Assembly: GCF_001953975.1 (NCBI RefSeq)
Contig: NZ_MBEJ01000034.1
Location: forward strand, 1 to 39,977
From: Mycobacterium sp. NS-7484
GTDB taxonomy: Bacteria; Actinomycetota; Actinomycetes; Mycobacteriales; Mycobacteriaceae
DNA: 39,977 nucleotides
Reading direction: 5' to 3'
This document shows, piece by piece, positions 1 through 8,085 of the stretch; positions within the stretch are counted from its first letter, which is position 1; each line of letters begins with the position of its first letter. Under the pieces are notes generated by a model. The model was given only the letters and a program-made list of their open reading frames with translations, made no database searches and was not told where the DNA came from. The position numbers and the translations under genes are program-made.

Positions 1-128
1 GGCTCAGCCGCGGCGACCGCCTCAGCCCGCGTCGCATGCTCCAACGCATCGATCAGCGCCGCATCGGAGAGCGACGGCAGATCCAGCAATTCGAACACAT
101 GTTCGATGCTACTCTCACGCAAGCACAC
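1..128 (-). CDS. 13E12/DUF222-type HNH endonuclease family protein, 5' fragment
   Basis: The minus-strand frame opens after a stop at 141-143 and runs off the left edge. Its residues (FELLDLPSLSDAALIDALE, then HATRAEAVAAAE) resemble the N-terminal helix of the mycobacterial 13E12 repeat/DUF222 proteins, which usually carry a C-terminal HNH nuclease domain outside this window. I chose the GTG at 128-126; the GTG at 98-96 is an alternative. An SOS box (91-106) lies inside the first codons. This agrees with reports that LexA binds within 13E12 genes of M. tuberculosis. Only about 42 residues are visible, so the family call rests on the N-terminal pattern, the SOS box and the genus context. It is a partial gene, not a broken one. 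Confidence 0.55.
   Translation of the reverse strand, partial: MCLRESSIEHVFELLDLPSLSDAALIDALEHATRAEAVAAAE
91..106. promoter_or_regulatory. SOS box (LexA site) at start of 13E12-type gene
   Basis: TCGAACACATGTTCGA matches the mycobacterial LexA consensus TCGAAC-N4-GTTCGA at all twelve fixed positions. It covers the start region of the partial minus-strand gene, overlapping its alternative GTG start. LexA repression with DNA-damage induction is inferred from the match. Confidence 0.8.
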
Positions 129-186
129 CAGCAACGGTTTTCACGAACAAAACCGGTTGTCGCTCACCAGGCGGGCAAATCTCGAG

Positions 187-648
187 TCAAACCCGCTGGA
201 GTTCAAACAGCGGAATCGCCCGGGTGGTCTTGGCCTGGTACTCGGCGAAGACGGGGGCCCGCTCGACGATCTTGGGGTACGCCGCGTCGCGCTCGTCGGC
301 GGGCAGCTCCCGGGCCGTCACGTCGTAGGCGTCGGTGCCGATCTCGATGCGGGCCTGCGGGGTGGCCCGCAAGTTGTGCACCCACGCCGGGTCCTTGGGA
401 CCGCCGGCATACGAACCGACGATCAGCACCTTGCCGTCGATGTCCAGGTACGCCAGCGGGGACAGCCGCGGCTGACCCGATTTGGCACCGGTGGTGTGCA
501 GCAGCAACAGCGTGCCACCCTCGAAGGGGCCGCCCACCTTGCCGCCGTTGGCCCGGAATTCCTCGACGACGTTGCGGTTGAAGTCATCGAGGGCCGCCAC
601 GTCGGCGACCAGTTCGCTCTTGTCGAAATCAGGATCGATGTCGCTCAT
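187..648 (-). CDS. Nitroreductase/deazaflavin-dependent oxidoreductase family protein (Ddn-like)
   Basis: A 153-residue protein of the small split-barrel family that includes mycobacterial Ddn, whose members bind the deazaflavin cofactor F420. Visible family features are the [18 protein letters not shown] strand-loop near residues 51-68, which in this family contacts the cofactor phosphate, the [19 protein letters not shown] segment (about 71-89), and [14 protein letters not shown] after it. There is no signal peptide or membrane segment. The ATG overlaps the aspS stop by four bases (ATGA), so it is probably translated from the aspS transcript. Substrate unknown; family members reduce quinones and some nitro compounds. 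A structural F420-binding role without strong catalysis is possible. Confidence 0.85.
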   Translation of the reverse strand: MSDIDPDFDKSELVADVAALDDFNRNVVEEFRANGGKVGGPFEGGTLLLLHTTGAKSGQPRLSPLAYLDIDGKVLIVGSYAGGPKDPAWVHNLRATPQARIEIGTDAYDVTARELPADERDAAYPKIVERAPVFAEYQAKTTRAIPLFELQRV

Positions 649-2420
649 GCCTTCTTGAGCTCCTCGGGCTTGGCGTCTATTCCCGATTCCTTGCGCTGCT
701 GCGGGGTGATCGGCGCAGGCGCATCGGTCAGCGGGTCAACACCACCGCCGGACTTGGGGAACGCGATGACCTCACGGATCGAGTCCACGCCGGCCAGCAG
801 CGCGGTGATCCGGTCCCAGCCGAACGCGATGCCGCCGTGCGGCGGGGCGCCGAAGGCAAAGGCATCCAACAGGAATCCGAACTTTTCCTGCGCTTCGTCG
901 TGATCGATGCCCATCATGGCAAACACCCGCTCCTGGATGTCGCGGCGATGGATACGGATCGAGCCGCCGCCGATCTCGTTGCCGTTGCAGACGATGTCGT
1001 AGGCGTCGGACAGCGCGCTGCCGGGATCGGTATCGAAGGTGTCCTCCGATTCGACCTTCGGCGCGGTGAAGGCGTGGTGCACGGCCGTCCAGGCACCCGA
1101 ACCGACGGCGACGTCGCCGGACTCCACCGCAGCGGAAGCGGGCTCGAACATCGGAAAGTCCACCACCCACGTGAACGCCCAGGCCGCCGGGTCGATCAGA
1201 TCCAGGCGCTTGGCGATCTCGATGCGGGTGGCGCCCAGCAGGGCCCGCGCCGTGCGCGCCGGACCCGCCGCGAAGAACACGCAGTCACCGGGTTTGGCAC
1301 CGACATGGGCGGCCAGGCCGTCGCGCTCGGCGTCGGTGAGGTTCTTGGCCACCGGTCCGCCCAGCGTGCCGTCCTCGCCCACCAGCACATAGGCCAAGCC
1401 CTTGTGGCCGCGCTGCTTGGCGAACTCCTGCCAGCCGTCGAGGGTGCGACGCGGCTGCGACGCCCCACCCTCCATCACCACAGCGCCCACGTACGGCGCC
1501 TGGAACACCCGGAACGGCGTGTCCTTGAAGTACTCCGTGCACTCGATGAGTTCGACGCCGAACCGCAGGTCGGGCTTGTCGGAGCCGAACCGGCGCATCG
1601 CCTCGTCGTAGCTGATCCGCGGCAACGGCAGCGGCAAGTCATAACCGATGGTCGACCAGACCGCCTTCAGCACCTGCTCGGCGATACCCATCACGTCGTC
1701 GGCGTCGACGAAGCTGAGCTCCATGTCGAGCTGGGTGAACTCGGGCTGGCGGTCGGCGCGGAAGTCCTCGTCGCGGTAGCACCGGGCGATCTGGTAGTAG
1801 CGCTCCATACCCGCCACCATGAGCAGCTGCTTGAACAGCTGCGGGCTCTGTGGCAGGGCGTAGAACGAGCCAGGTTGGAGCCGGGCGGGTACCAGGAAGT
1901 CGCGGGCGCCCTCCGGAGTCGACCGGGTGAGCGTCGGCGTCTCGATCTCGACGAAGTCGTGCTCGGCCAGCACCCCGCGCGCAGCCGCATTCACCTTGGA
2001 ACGCAACCGGATTGCGTTGCCCGGGCCCTCACGGCGCAGATCCAGGTAGCGGTACTTGAGCCGGGCTTCCTCACCGGCCGTCTCGTCGAGTTGGAACGGC
2101 AGCGGGGCACTCTCGGACAGCACGGTCAACGAGGTGGCATTGACCTCGATCTGCCCGGTCGGGATCTCGGCGTTCTCGTTGCCCTCGGGACGGACCTCGA
2201 CCACACCGGTGACGGCGATGCAGAACTCGGCGCGAAGCCGGTGGGCAGCGGCGAGAACGTCACCTTCCCGGAACACCACCTGCGACACGCCTGACGCGTC
2301 GCGCAGATCGATGAAGATCACGCCGCCGTGGTCACGGCGACGCGCCACCCACCCCGCCAATGTGACCGTTTGACCGGCATCCGCGGGCCGCAAGGAACCG
2401 GCGGCATGACTGCGCAGCAC
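645..2420 (-). CDS. aspS: Aspartyl-tRNA synthetase
   Basis: A class II aminoacyl-tRNA synthetase of 591 residues that charges tRNA with aspartate. I placed the start at the GTG giving [16 protein letters not shown], because an AGGAG sits five bases upstream and mycobacterial AspRS begins this way; the frame stays open for 30 more codons but that part lacks family similarity. Domains in order: OB-fold anticodon-binding domain (about 1-110), catalytic core with motif 2 ([19 protein letters not shown]), a bacterial GAD insertion domain in the middle, and motif 3 ([15 protein letters not shown]) near the C-terminus. Mycobacteria lack a separate AsnRS and their AspRS is generally non-discriminating, feeding GatCAB; that is family knowledge. 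The gene overlaps the downstream nitroreductase-like gene by four bases. Confidence 0.97.
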   Translation of the reverse strand: MLRSHAAGSLRPADAGQTVTLAGWVARRRDHGGVIFIDLRDASGVSQVVFREGDVLAAAHRLRAEFCIAVTGVVEVRPEGNENAEIPTGQIEVNATSLTVLSESAPLPFQLDETAGEEARLKYRYLDLRREGPGNAIRLRSKVNAAARGVLAEHDFVEIETPTLTRSTPEGARDFLVPARLQPGSFYALPQSPQLFKQLLMVAGMERYYQIARCYRDEDFRADRQPEFTQLDMELSFVDADDVMGIAEQVLKAVWSTIGYDLPLPLPRISYDEAMRRFGSDKPDLRFGVELIECTEYFKDTPFRVFQAPYVGAVVMEGGASQPRRTLDGWQEFAKQRGHKGLAYVLVGEDGTLGGPVAKNLTDAERDGLAAHVGAKPGDCVFFAAGPARTARALLGATRIEIAKRLDLIDPAAWAFTWVVDFPMFEPASAAVESGDVAVGSGAWTAVHHAFTAPKVESEDTFDTDPGSALSDAYDIVCNGNEIGGGSIRIHRRDIQERVFAMMGIDHDEAQEKFGFLLDAFAFGAPPHGGIAFGWDRITALLAGVDSIREVIAFPKSGGGVDPLTDAPAPITPQQRKESGIDAKPEELKKA

Positions 2421-2437
2421 GAATACTCCTGAATGTT

Positions 2438-2461
2438 GACTGGTGGGACGACTGACCAGTC
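2438..2461. promoter_or_regulatory. Inverted repeat upstream of aspS (possible operator or leader hairpin)
   Basis: Perfect 7-base arms GACTGGT (2438-2444) and ACCAGTC (2455-2461) are separated by 10 bases, just upstream of the aspS ribosome-binding site and within the divergent aspS/Rv2574-like intergenic region. On the minus strand a TAGACT that could act as a -10 box overlaps one arm. It could be a dimeric regulator site or an RNA hairpin in the aspS leader; the sequence does not decide. Confidence 0.35.
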
Positions 2462-2517
2462 TAGAGACCCGTCCGGCAGGGGCGACGTGGGACGCCAGCT
2501 GAATAGACACCTTGACC

Positions 2518-2532
2518 TAGTCTGTCTACCCA
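2518..2532 (+). promoter_or_regulatory. Predicted -10 box for leaderless transcription of the Rv2574-like gene
   Basis: TAGTCT (2518-2523) fits the mycobacterial TANNNT -10 pattern and lies eight bases before the ATG at 2532, the spacing expected if the transcript starts at the start codon. No Shine-Dalgarno sequence precedes this ATG. A 6-base inverted repeat TAGACA (2504-2509)/TGTCTA (2523-2528) surrounds the box. Confidence 0.4.
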
Positions 2533-3035
2533 TGGCCCGGACCTACCCGTGTGAGCGTGTCGAGTTGGACTTCATCGACCGTGCACCGTTCCGCTTTGTC
2601 AGCACCGTCGATCTCGCCATCACGCCCGAGCAACTGTTCGAGGTCCTCAGCGATGCGAGCTCGTGGCCGCAGTGGGCGACGGTGATCACCAATGTGGAGT
2701 GGACGAGCCCGGAGCCTCGCGGTGTGGGCACCACCCGCACCGTCACGATGCGCGGACACATCGTGGGCGACGAGGAGTTCCTGGCGTGGGAGCCTTTCTC
2801 CCACATGGCTTTCCGGTTCAACACCAGCACGTCGAACGCGATCTCGGCGTTCGCCGAAGACTACCGCGTCGTGCCCACCGGGGAGGGCTGCCATCTGACC
2901 TGGGTCATGGCACTGAAACCCAGCGGGCTGGCGGGTCAGATCGGGATGATGCTCGGCCGGCCGGTGATGGCGTGGATGTTCCAGCGCTTCCTGCACAACC
3001 TGCGCCGGTACACCGACCAGCGTTACAACACTTAG
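2532..3035 (+). CDS. SRPBCC (START/Bet v1-like) family protein, Rv2574-like
   Basis: A 167-residue cytoplasmic protein with the polyketide-cyclase/SRPBCC pattern: an opening strand (VSTVDLAITPEQLFEVL), then SSWPQWATVITNVEW, a VGTTRTVTMRG strand, and a long C-terminal helix ending in FLHNLRRYTDQ. The fold makes a ligand-binding cavity; the ligand is unknown. Start chosen at ATG giving MARTYPCERVELDFIDRAP, matching the M. tuberculosis Rv2574 type; the frame is open further upstream but that stretch overlaps the promoter region. It is divergent from aspS and convergent with the carboxylesterase gene, and the two stop codons overlap within TTAG at 3032-3035. Confidence 0.85.
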   Translation: MARTYPCERVELDFIDRAPFRFVSTVDLAITPEQLFEVLSDASSWPQWATVITNVEWTSPEPRGVGTTRTVTMRGHIVGDEEFLAWEPFSHMAFRFNTSTSNAISAFAEDYRVVPTGEGCHLTWVMALKPSGLAGQIGMMLGRPVMAWMFQRFLHNLRRYTDQRYNT

Positions 3036-4507
3036 AAGAGCTCCTGCCATACCTTGCGTCGAACCGCGTCGGGATCGGCAACGGTCTCGTCGCGCGAGGA
3101 CCGGATCACCCGGGTCAGTCGCCGGGCGACGTCGTAGTGTGGCCAGTCGGCGACCTCCGCGGTGGCGAAATCGAGCCAGGTGCGCTGCATCCGCCGACCC
3201 ACGGACGGCTGCACCCGCCGCCCCAACGGGTGCAGCTTACGGCCGAGGTAGGACCCGTAGCTGTGCTGGATGTGAACGATCTCGCTGCCGTGGGTGGCGC
3301 CGAGCCCCAACACCTTGAGCGTCCAGGTGGTGTGGTCGAACCGATAGGCGTGGGTGGGCGCCTGAGCGCTGTAGGCGTCGGCGAACGCCCAGGTGGGCGC
3401 GCCGAACATGACGTCGGAACCGAATGCCACCAGTGCGCGGCGGCGCGGGAATTCCGGATAGCCGGCCAGGATCCGATCCCGGACGTGCGCGGGCCGGCTG
3501 CGGAAGTAGTTTTCGACGCCGGCAAGGGTGGTCGGTAGCATCGGCGGCTTGCCCCAGGCGAACATCGACGCTTCGTGGCTGTTGGTGCCGATGATCAGCG
3601 GCACCGGCGTCACCGCCCCGGCGCGGGCAGCCTCGATCGGGTGCAGCGGCAGCAGGTCCACGCCATGCGTCAGCCCGTAGGCCAGTGTCGGAGTCTGTTG
3701 TGCGCTTTCCAGTTGCAGCTGACCGGCGGCCCGTCGCAACTGCCGCTGCGGCAAAGCCTTGAGCTGCTCGGCGCCGACGCCGAGCAACTGCATGAAGCGA
3801 CGCGACTGACGTGCCCGGTCCTCGCGGTCGGCGATCAGCGGCAGGGCCGGGCTCTGCGCAATCGCCCTGGTGAACAACCCGTCGGCAGCCGGGCTGGCCA
3901 GCAGCGCCAACACCGAAGTGGCACCGGCCGATTCACCGAACACCGTCACCTGCGCGGGATCACCGCCGAATGCCGCGATGTTGTCGCGCACCCATCGCAG
4001 CGCCGCGATCTGATCACGCAGACACAGGTTGTCGTCGAATCCCTCCCCCAGATCACCGAGTTCGAATCCGCCGAACACGCCGAGCCGATAGGTGACATTG
4101 ACGACCACCACGTTGCCATTGGCGGCCAGCCGCGAGCCGTTGTACAGCTGCAGCTGCCCGGCCCCGTAGACGAACGCCCCACCGGGGATCCACACCATCA
4201 CCGGCAGCGATCCGCCCGTGTCCGGGGACCAGACGGTGAGGGTCAGGCACGCCTCGTCGCGGACCTTAGGATCGTCGCGGCCTCCCCCGACGAACGAGCG
4301 GCCCTGCGGCGGTAACGGCCCGTGCTCGACCGCGTCACGTACCCCGGTCCAGGGCAACACCGGCTGCGGAGCCAGGAAGCGCAGCGCACCGACAGGCTGC
4401 TGCGCATACTCCACACCCCGCCATACGCTGACCCCGCCTTCACGGGTGCCGCGTAGCCGCCCATGCGAGGTGTGGGCGATGGTCGAATGTTCCGCGACGA
4501 CGGACAC
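3032..4507 (-). CDS. Type-B carboxylesterase/lipase family protein
   Basis: An alpha/beta hydrolase of 491 residues in the carboxylesterase type-B (COesterase) family. The nucleophile elbow GESAGA places catalytic Ser at about residue 193. The oxyanion-hole region is VMVWIPGGAFVYGAG, the acidic residue is probably Glu in GTNSHEASMF, and the catalytic His is in GATHGSEIVH. Family segment EACLTLTVWSPD is present. No signal peptide is visible, so it is probably cytoplasmic or cell-associated. Start set at the GTG giving VSVVAEHSTIAHTSHGRLRG; an ATG 14 codons upstream gives an unlikely extension. It probably hydrolyses short- to medium-chain esters; the substrate cannot be read from sequence. Convergent with the SRPBCC gene, divergent from the metallopeptidase gene. 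Confidence 0.9.
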   Translation of the reverse strand: MSVVAEHSTIAHTSHGRLRGTREGGVSVWRGVEYAQQPVGALRFLAPQPVLPWTGVRDAVEHGPLPPQGRSFVGGGRDDPKVRDEACLTLTVWSPDTGGSLPVMVWIPGGAFVYGAGQLQLYNGSRLAANGNVVVVNVTYRLGVFGGFELGDLGEGFDDNLCLRDQIAALRWVRDNIAAFGGDPAQVTVFGESAGATSVLALLASPAADGLFTRAIAQSPALPLIADREDRARQSRRFMQLLGVGAEQLKALPQRQLRRAAGQLQLESAQQTPTLAYGLTHGVDLLPLHPIEAARAGAVTPVPLIIGTNSHEASMFAWGKPPMLPTTLAGVENYFRSRPAHVRDRILAGYPEFPRRRALVAFGSDVMFGAPTWAFADAYSAQAPTHAYRFDHTTWTLKVLGLGATHGSEIVHIQHSYGSYLGRKLHPLGRRVQPSVGRRMQRTWLDFATAEVADWPHYDVARRLTRVIRSSRDETVADPDAVRRKVWQELF

Positions 4508-4581
4508 GCCTGAATCGTAGTGTGGGAAGCTGAACGGGCTGTGGAGCACTGACCTACCGCCGAATGCGATGGAGTGATGCG

Positions 4582-5475
4582 ATGACCTTCAACGAGGGTA
4601 TGCAGATCGACACGAGCACCACTTCCAGTTCCGGCGGTGGTCGCGGCCCGGGCCGCGGTATCGCCATTGGCGGGGGTCTCGGCGGTCTGCTGATCGTCGT
4701 GCTCGCCATGTTCCTCGGCGTCGATCCCGGCACCGTGATGCCACAGCAGCAGCAGCAAACGGACACCAGCGGTATCGGCGGCGAGGGTTTCGACCTGAGC
4801 CAGTGCAAGACCGGCGCCGACGCCAACGAGAAGGTCGAGTGCCGCGTGGTCGCGACCGGCAACTCGGTGGACGGTGTGTGGCAGCAACTGCTCAAGGGGT
4901 ACACGCGTCCGCACGTGCGCTTGTTCAAGGGGCAGGTTCAGACCGGGTGCGGTCCGGCCACCAGTGACGTCGGGCCGTTCTACTGCCCGGTGGACCGCAC
5001 CGCCTATTTCGACACGGACTTCTTCCAGGTGCTCGTCGACCGGTTCGGTTCCAGCGGAGGCCCACTCGCCCAGGAGTACGTGGTGGCCCACGAGTTCGGT
5101 CACCATGTGCAGAACCTGCGCGGTGTGCTCGGCCGGGCCCAGCAGGATCCGGAGGGTGCCACCGGTGGCGGCGTCCGCACCGAGCTGCAGGCCGACTGCT
5201 ACGCCGGCGTCTGGGCGCATTACGCCTCGATCACTCGGCAGGAGGGCACCGACGTGCCGTTCCTGCAACCGTTGAGCGACAAGGACATCGCCGACGCGCT
5301 GTCCGCGGCCTCGTCGGTGGGCGATGATCGGATCCAGAAGCAGGCGACCGGCAGGGTCAACCCCGAAGCCTGGACCCATGGCTCCTCCGAACAACGGCAG
5401 AAGTGGTTCACCATCGGTTACCAGACCGGTGACCCGAACAAGTGCGACACCTTCGCCACCAACAACCTTGGCTAG
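4582..5475 (+). CDS. Membrane-anchored neutral zinc metallopeptidase (YpfJ family, Rv2575-like)
   Basis: A 297-residue protein with a short Ser/Gly-rich cytoplasmic leader, one membrane helix (IAIGGGLGGLLIVVLAMFLGV, about residues 27-47) and an extracytoplasmic peptidase domain. The zinc motif HEFGHH gives His170, Glu171 and His174, and Glu201 in ELQADCYAG is the likely third metal ligand. Cysteines in the outer domain could form disulfides. Start chosen at ATG giving MTFNEGMQIDTS, the usual family opening, with GGAG seven bases upstream; an in-frame ATG six codons earlier (MRWSDA) is possible. The downstream DUF885 gene starts inside its last codons, so the two are co-transcribed and probably translationally coupled. 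Its physiological substrate is unknown. Confidence 0.9.
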   Translation: MTFNEGMQIDTSTTSSSGGGRGPGRGIAIGGGLGGLLIVVLAMFLGVDPGTVMPQQQQQTDTSGIGGEGFDLSQCKTGADANEKVECRVVATGNSVDGVWQQLLKGYTRPHVRLFKGQVQTGCGPATSDVGPFYCPVDRTAYFDTDFFQVLVDRFGSSGGPLAQEYVVAHEFGHHVQNLRGVLGRAQQDPEGATGGGVRTELQADCYAGVWAHYASITRQEGTDVPFLQPLSDKDIADALSAASSVGDDRIQKQATGRVNPEAWTHGSSEQRQKWFTIGYQTGDPNKCDTFATNNLG

Positions 5476-7102
5476 GCCCGCCACCGCCGTCGACGAGGTA
5501 GCCGAACGTTACCTCGACACCTACGCACGGCTTGATCCTTGTGCCGCAACCGAGCTGGGCATCACCGGCCACGACGACGACGTGACCGACTACTCGCCGC
5601 AGGGGGTCGCCGCACGGGCCGAGGCAGCCCGGGCCACTTTGGCCGAGCTCGACGGGACGGCACCGGTCGACGAGGTCGACGTGGTCACCGTGGCCGCGCT
5701 ACGCGAACGCCTCGGCGCGATCATCGACGTGCACGAGGCCGGACTCGATCTGGGCGAGCTCAACGTCATCGCCTCGCCGCTGCAGACCATGCGCGACGTG
5801 TTCGACCTGATGGCCACCGACACCGAGGACGACTGGGCACTGATCGCGGCGCGGCTGGCGAAGATTCCCGAACGCGCTGCCGGCTACGCCCAGGCGCTAC
5901 GGGATGCCGTGCAGGCCGGCAATGCCCCGGCCCGGCGCCAAGTCACCCGCGGGGTCAGCCAGGCCCAGCAGATCGCCCGATTGTTCGCCGAGATGGGAAC
6001 CGGTGCCGCGCCGGACAACCCGCGTCTCAAAACGGATCTGGAGCGGCGGGCCGAGGCCGCCGCCGACGCGTACCGGCAACTCGGCGAAACACTGCGCGAG
6101 GGCATCGCGCCGCAGGCCCGTGAAGCCGACGCCTGCGGGCGCGACACGTACCGGTTGATGTCACGGCTGTTCCTGGGCACCGAGGTCGACCTCGACGAGG
6201 CCTACGAGTGGGGCTTGAGCCTGCTCGATGCCGTTGTGGCCGAACAAGAATCGATCGCGCAGCAGCTCTACCCCGGTGCCACCGTGGCCGAGACCCTGCA
6301 TCGGCTCGACGACGAGGCGCGGTACGTCATCCACGGGACCGAGGCATTGCAGGCGTGGATGCAGGAGTTGTCCGACCGCGCCGTGGAAGCACTGGCCGGC
6401 ACCCACTTCGACATCGACGGCCCACTGCGCACCTTGGAGTGCCGGATCGCCCCGACTCAGACCGGCGGCATCTATTACACCGGACCGTCCGAGGATTGGA
6501 CCCGGCCCGGACGCATGTGGTGGTCGGTGCCGCCCGGCGTGGAGACGTTCCACACCTGGCAGGAAACCACCACGGTCTTCCACGAGGGCGTTCCCGGTCA
6601 CCACCTGCAGATCGGCCGCGCGGTGGCGTTGGCCGACCAGCTCAACCGGTGGCGCCGGCTGGGCTGCTGGGTGTCGGGCCACGGTGAGGGCTGGGCGCTG
6701 TACGCCGAGCGGTTGATGGCCGAGCTCGGCTGGCTGGACGATCCGGGTGATCGGATGGGAATGCTTGATGCCCAACGCTTCCGGGCGGCGCGCGTGGTCA
6801 TCGACATCGGCGTGCACTGCGGGATGACGGCTCCAGACGGTGAGGTGTGGGACGCCGAGCGGGCCTGGAACTTCCTCACCTCGCATTCGGCAATGGCCCA
6901 CGACAATCTGCGCTTCGAACTCGACCGCTACCTCGGCTGGCCCGGACAAGCCCCGTCGTACGCCATCGGACAACGAATCTGGCACGAGCTGCGCGACGAT
7001 GCCCTGCGCCGCGGATCGTCGTTGCGGGAATTCCACAGCCGCGCCCTCGATCTCGGTGGGCTGCCGCTCGATGTGCTGAAAGCGGCATTGTCCGCCGACT
7101 GA
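5468..7102 (+). CDS. DUF885 family metallopeptidase-like protein
   Basis: A 544-residue DUF885 protein. The conserved FHEGVPGHHLQ motif (His-Glu-Gly-x-Pro-Gly-His-His) and the later GHGEGWALYAERLMAELG carry the likely metal ligands; the fold is related to thermolysin-like and M32-type peptidases by family knowledge. The only sensible start is a TTG (then ARPATAVDEVAERYLDTYARLDP), which matches the usual N-terminus of the family and overlaps the preceding gene by eight bases including its stop. The open frame extends further upstream but only as a shadow of that gene. No signal peptide is seen, so the enzyme is probably cytoplasmic and may act on peptides. Substrate not known. Confidence 0.88.
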   Translation: MARPATAVDEVAERYLDTYARLDPCAATELGITGHDDDVTDYSPQGVAARAEAARATLAELDGTAPVDEVDVVTVAALRERLGAIIDVHEAGLDLGELNVIASPLQTMRDVFDLMATDTEDDWALIAARLAKIPERAAGYAQALRDAVQAGNAPARRQVTRGVSQAQQIARLFAEMGTGAAPDNPRLKTDLERRAEAAADAYRQLGETLREGIAPQAREADACGRDTYRLMSRLFLGTEVDLDEAYEWGLSLLDAVVAEQESIAQQLYPGATVAETLHRLDDEARYVIHGTEALQAWMQELSDRAVEALAGTHFDIDGPLRTLECRIAPTQTGGIYYTGPSEDWTRPGRMWWSVPPGVETFHTWQETTTVFHEGVPGHHLQIGRAVALADQLNRWRRLGCWVSGHGEGWALYAERLMAELGWLDDPGDRMGMLDAQRFRAARVVIDIGVHCGMTAPDGEVWDAERAWNFLTSHSAMAHDNLRFELDRYLGWPGQAPSYAIGQRIWHELRDDALRRGSSLREFHSRALDLGGLPLDVLKAALSAD

Positions 7103-7141
7103 CTCGAAGGCTGTGATGTGATCGGGTTCACAGTCCGACGT

Positions 7142-7169
7142 TGTCACGGTTCGACCTGTGCGCGGTGTC
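7142..7169 (+). promoter_or_regulatory. ECF41-type promoter upstream of the sigma factor gene
   Basis: TGTCACG (7142-7148), 17 bases, then TGTC (7166-7169) closely fits the published ECF41 target promoter pattern (TGTCACA, spacer, CGTC). It stands alone in the 101-base gap before the ECF41 sigma gene, which suggests autoregulation. Predicted transcription start lies at about 7176-7178. Confidence 0.55.
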
Positions 7170-7203
7170 AGAGAGGGTGACCACGACGGCATAGGGGGAT
7201 CAC

Positions 7204-8085
7204 CTGAACGCGACCGAGATATTCGCCCACCACCGCCCGCTGCTCTTCACGCTGGCCTACGAGATTCTGGGTAGCGCCGCAGACGCCGAAGATGTGGTGC
7301 AGGACAGCTATCTGCGCTGGATCAAGGCCGATGAGGTCACGTACCCGCACGCGTATCTGGTCCAGATCGTCACCCGCGGGGCTCTCAACGCTCTTCGCAC
7401 GAGCAAACGCCGGCGCGAGGACTACGTCGGCAGTTGGCTTCCCGAGCCGATCCAGACCACACCCGATGTCAGCGAGGACGCCATCCTCGCCGAATCCGTG
7501 TCGATGGCCATGCTGCTGGTGCTGGAGACACTCAGTCCAGACGAGCGCGTGGTCTTCGTCCTCAACGAGGTATTCGGTTTCAGCCACCCCGAGATTGCCC
7601 GCGTGCTCGGCAAATCGGACGCCACGGTGCGCCAAATCGCCCATCGCGCACGCGAACACGTGCAGGCTCGACGCCGACGCTTCACGCCCGACGCTCACCT
7701 GGCACGTACCACCGTCACGACGTTTCTCCACGCTGCACACACCGGGGACATCGACGGCCTCATCGCGGTGCTGGCCCCCGAGGTCGTGGCGTTGTCCGAC
7801 GGTGGCGGATACGTGTCGGCCGCGCGTCGCCCGATCGTCGGGCCGCAGCGGGTCGCACAGTTCATGGCCGGACTGGCGCAGGGCAGCATGGCCGGCTTCG
7901 ACATCTCGTTCGACAGCTACAACAGCCTGCCGGCCGTCTTGTTCTCCCGCGCCGGGGCGCTGGATTCCGTGCTGCTCATCGAGGTGACGGACGGACTCAT
8001 CAGCGCGCTCTACGCGATGCGCAACCCCGACAAACTCCGCAACGCCACCACTACCCGCACCGTGATTCGATCCCTGGAGGACTGA
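7204..8085 (+). CDS. ECF41-family RNA polymerase sigma factor (SigJ-like) with SnoaL-like C-terminal domain
   Basis: A 293-residue alternative sigma factor. Region 2 starts at IFAHHRPLLFTLAYEILG and includes AEDVVQDSYLRW; region 4 is near FVLNEVFGFSHPEIARVLGK. All three ECF41 hallmarks are visible: WLPEP between regions 2 and 4, DGGG (then YVSAARRP) in the SnoaL-like tail, and NPDKL at the C-terminus. In this group the tail regulates activity in place of a classic anti-sigma factor. No ATG, GTG or TTG begins the frame in the right place: after an in-frame TAG at 7192-7194 the first plausible start is CTG at 7204, with GGGG five to six bases upstream. It is followed by an SRPBCC gene through a TGATG junction, so that gene is its likely partner or target. 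Confidence 0.88.
   Translation: MNATEIFAHHRPLLFTLAYEILGSAADAEDVVQDSYLRWIKADEVTYPHAYLVQIVTRGALNALRTSKRRREDYVGSWLPEPIQTTPDVSEDAILAESVSMAMLLVLETLSPDERVVFVLNEVFGFSHPEIARVLGKSDATVRQIAHRAREHVQARRRRFTPDAHLARTTVTTFLHAAHTGDIDGLIAVLAPEVVALSDGGGYVSAARRPIVGPQRVAQFMAGLAQGSMAGFDISFDSYNSLPAVLFSRAGALDSVLLIEVTDGLISALYAMRNPDKLRNATTTRTVIRSLED

Noticed and set aside
134..156. Terminator between the nitroreductase-like gene and the 13E12-type gene
   Set aside because: A 7-bp CGGTTTT/AAAACCG stem exists but it is AT-rich, has no U-run and overlaps the start region of the next gene.
837..2294. Long plus-strand open frame opposite aspS
   Set aside because: Its composition (many Arg, His, Gly) is that of a GC-rich antisense shadow; aspS on the other strand is unambiguous.
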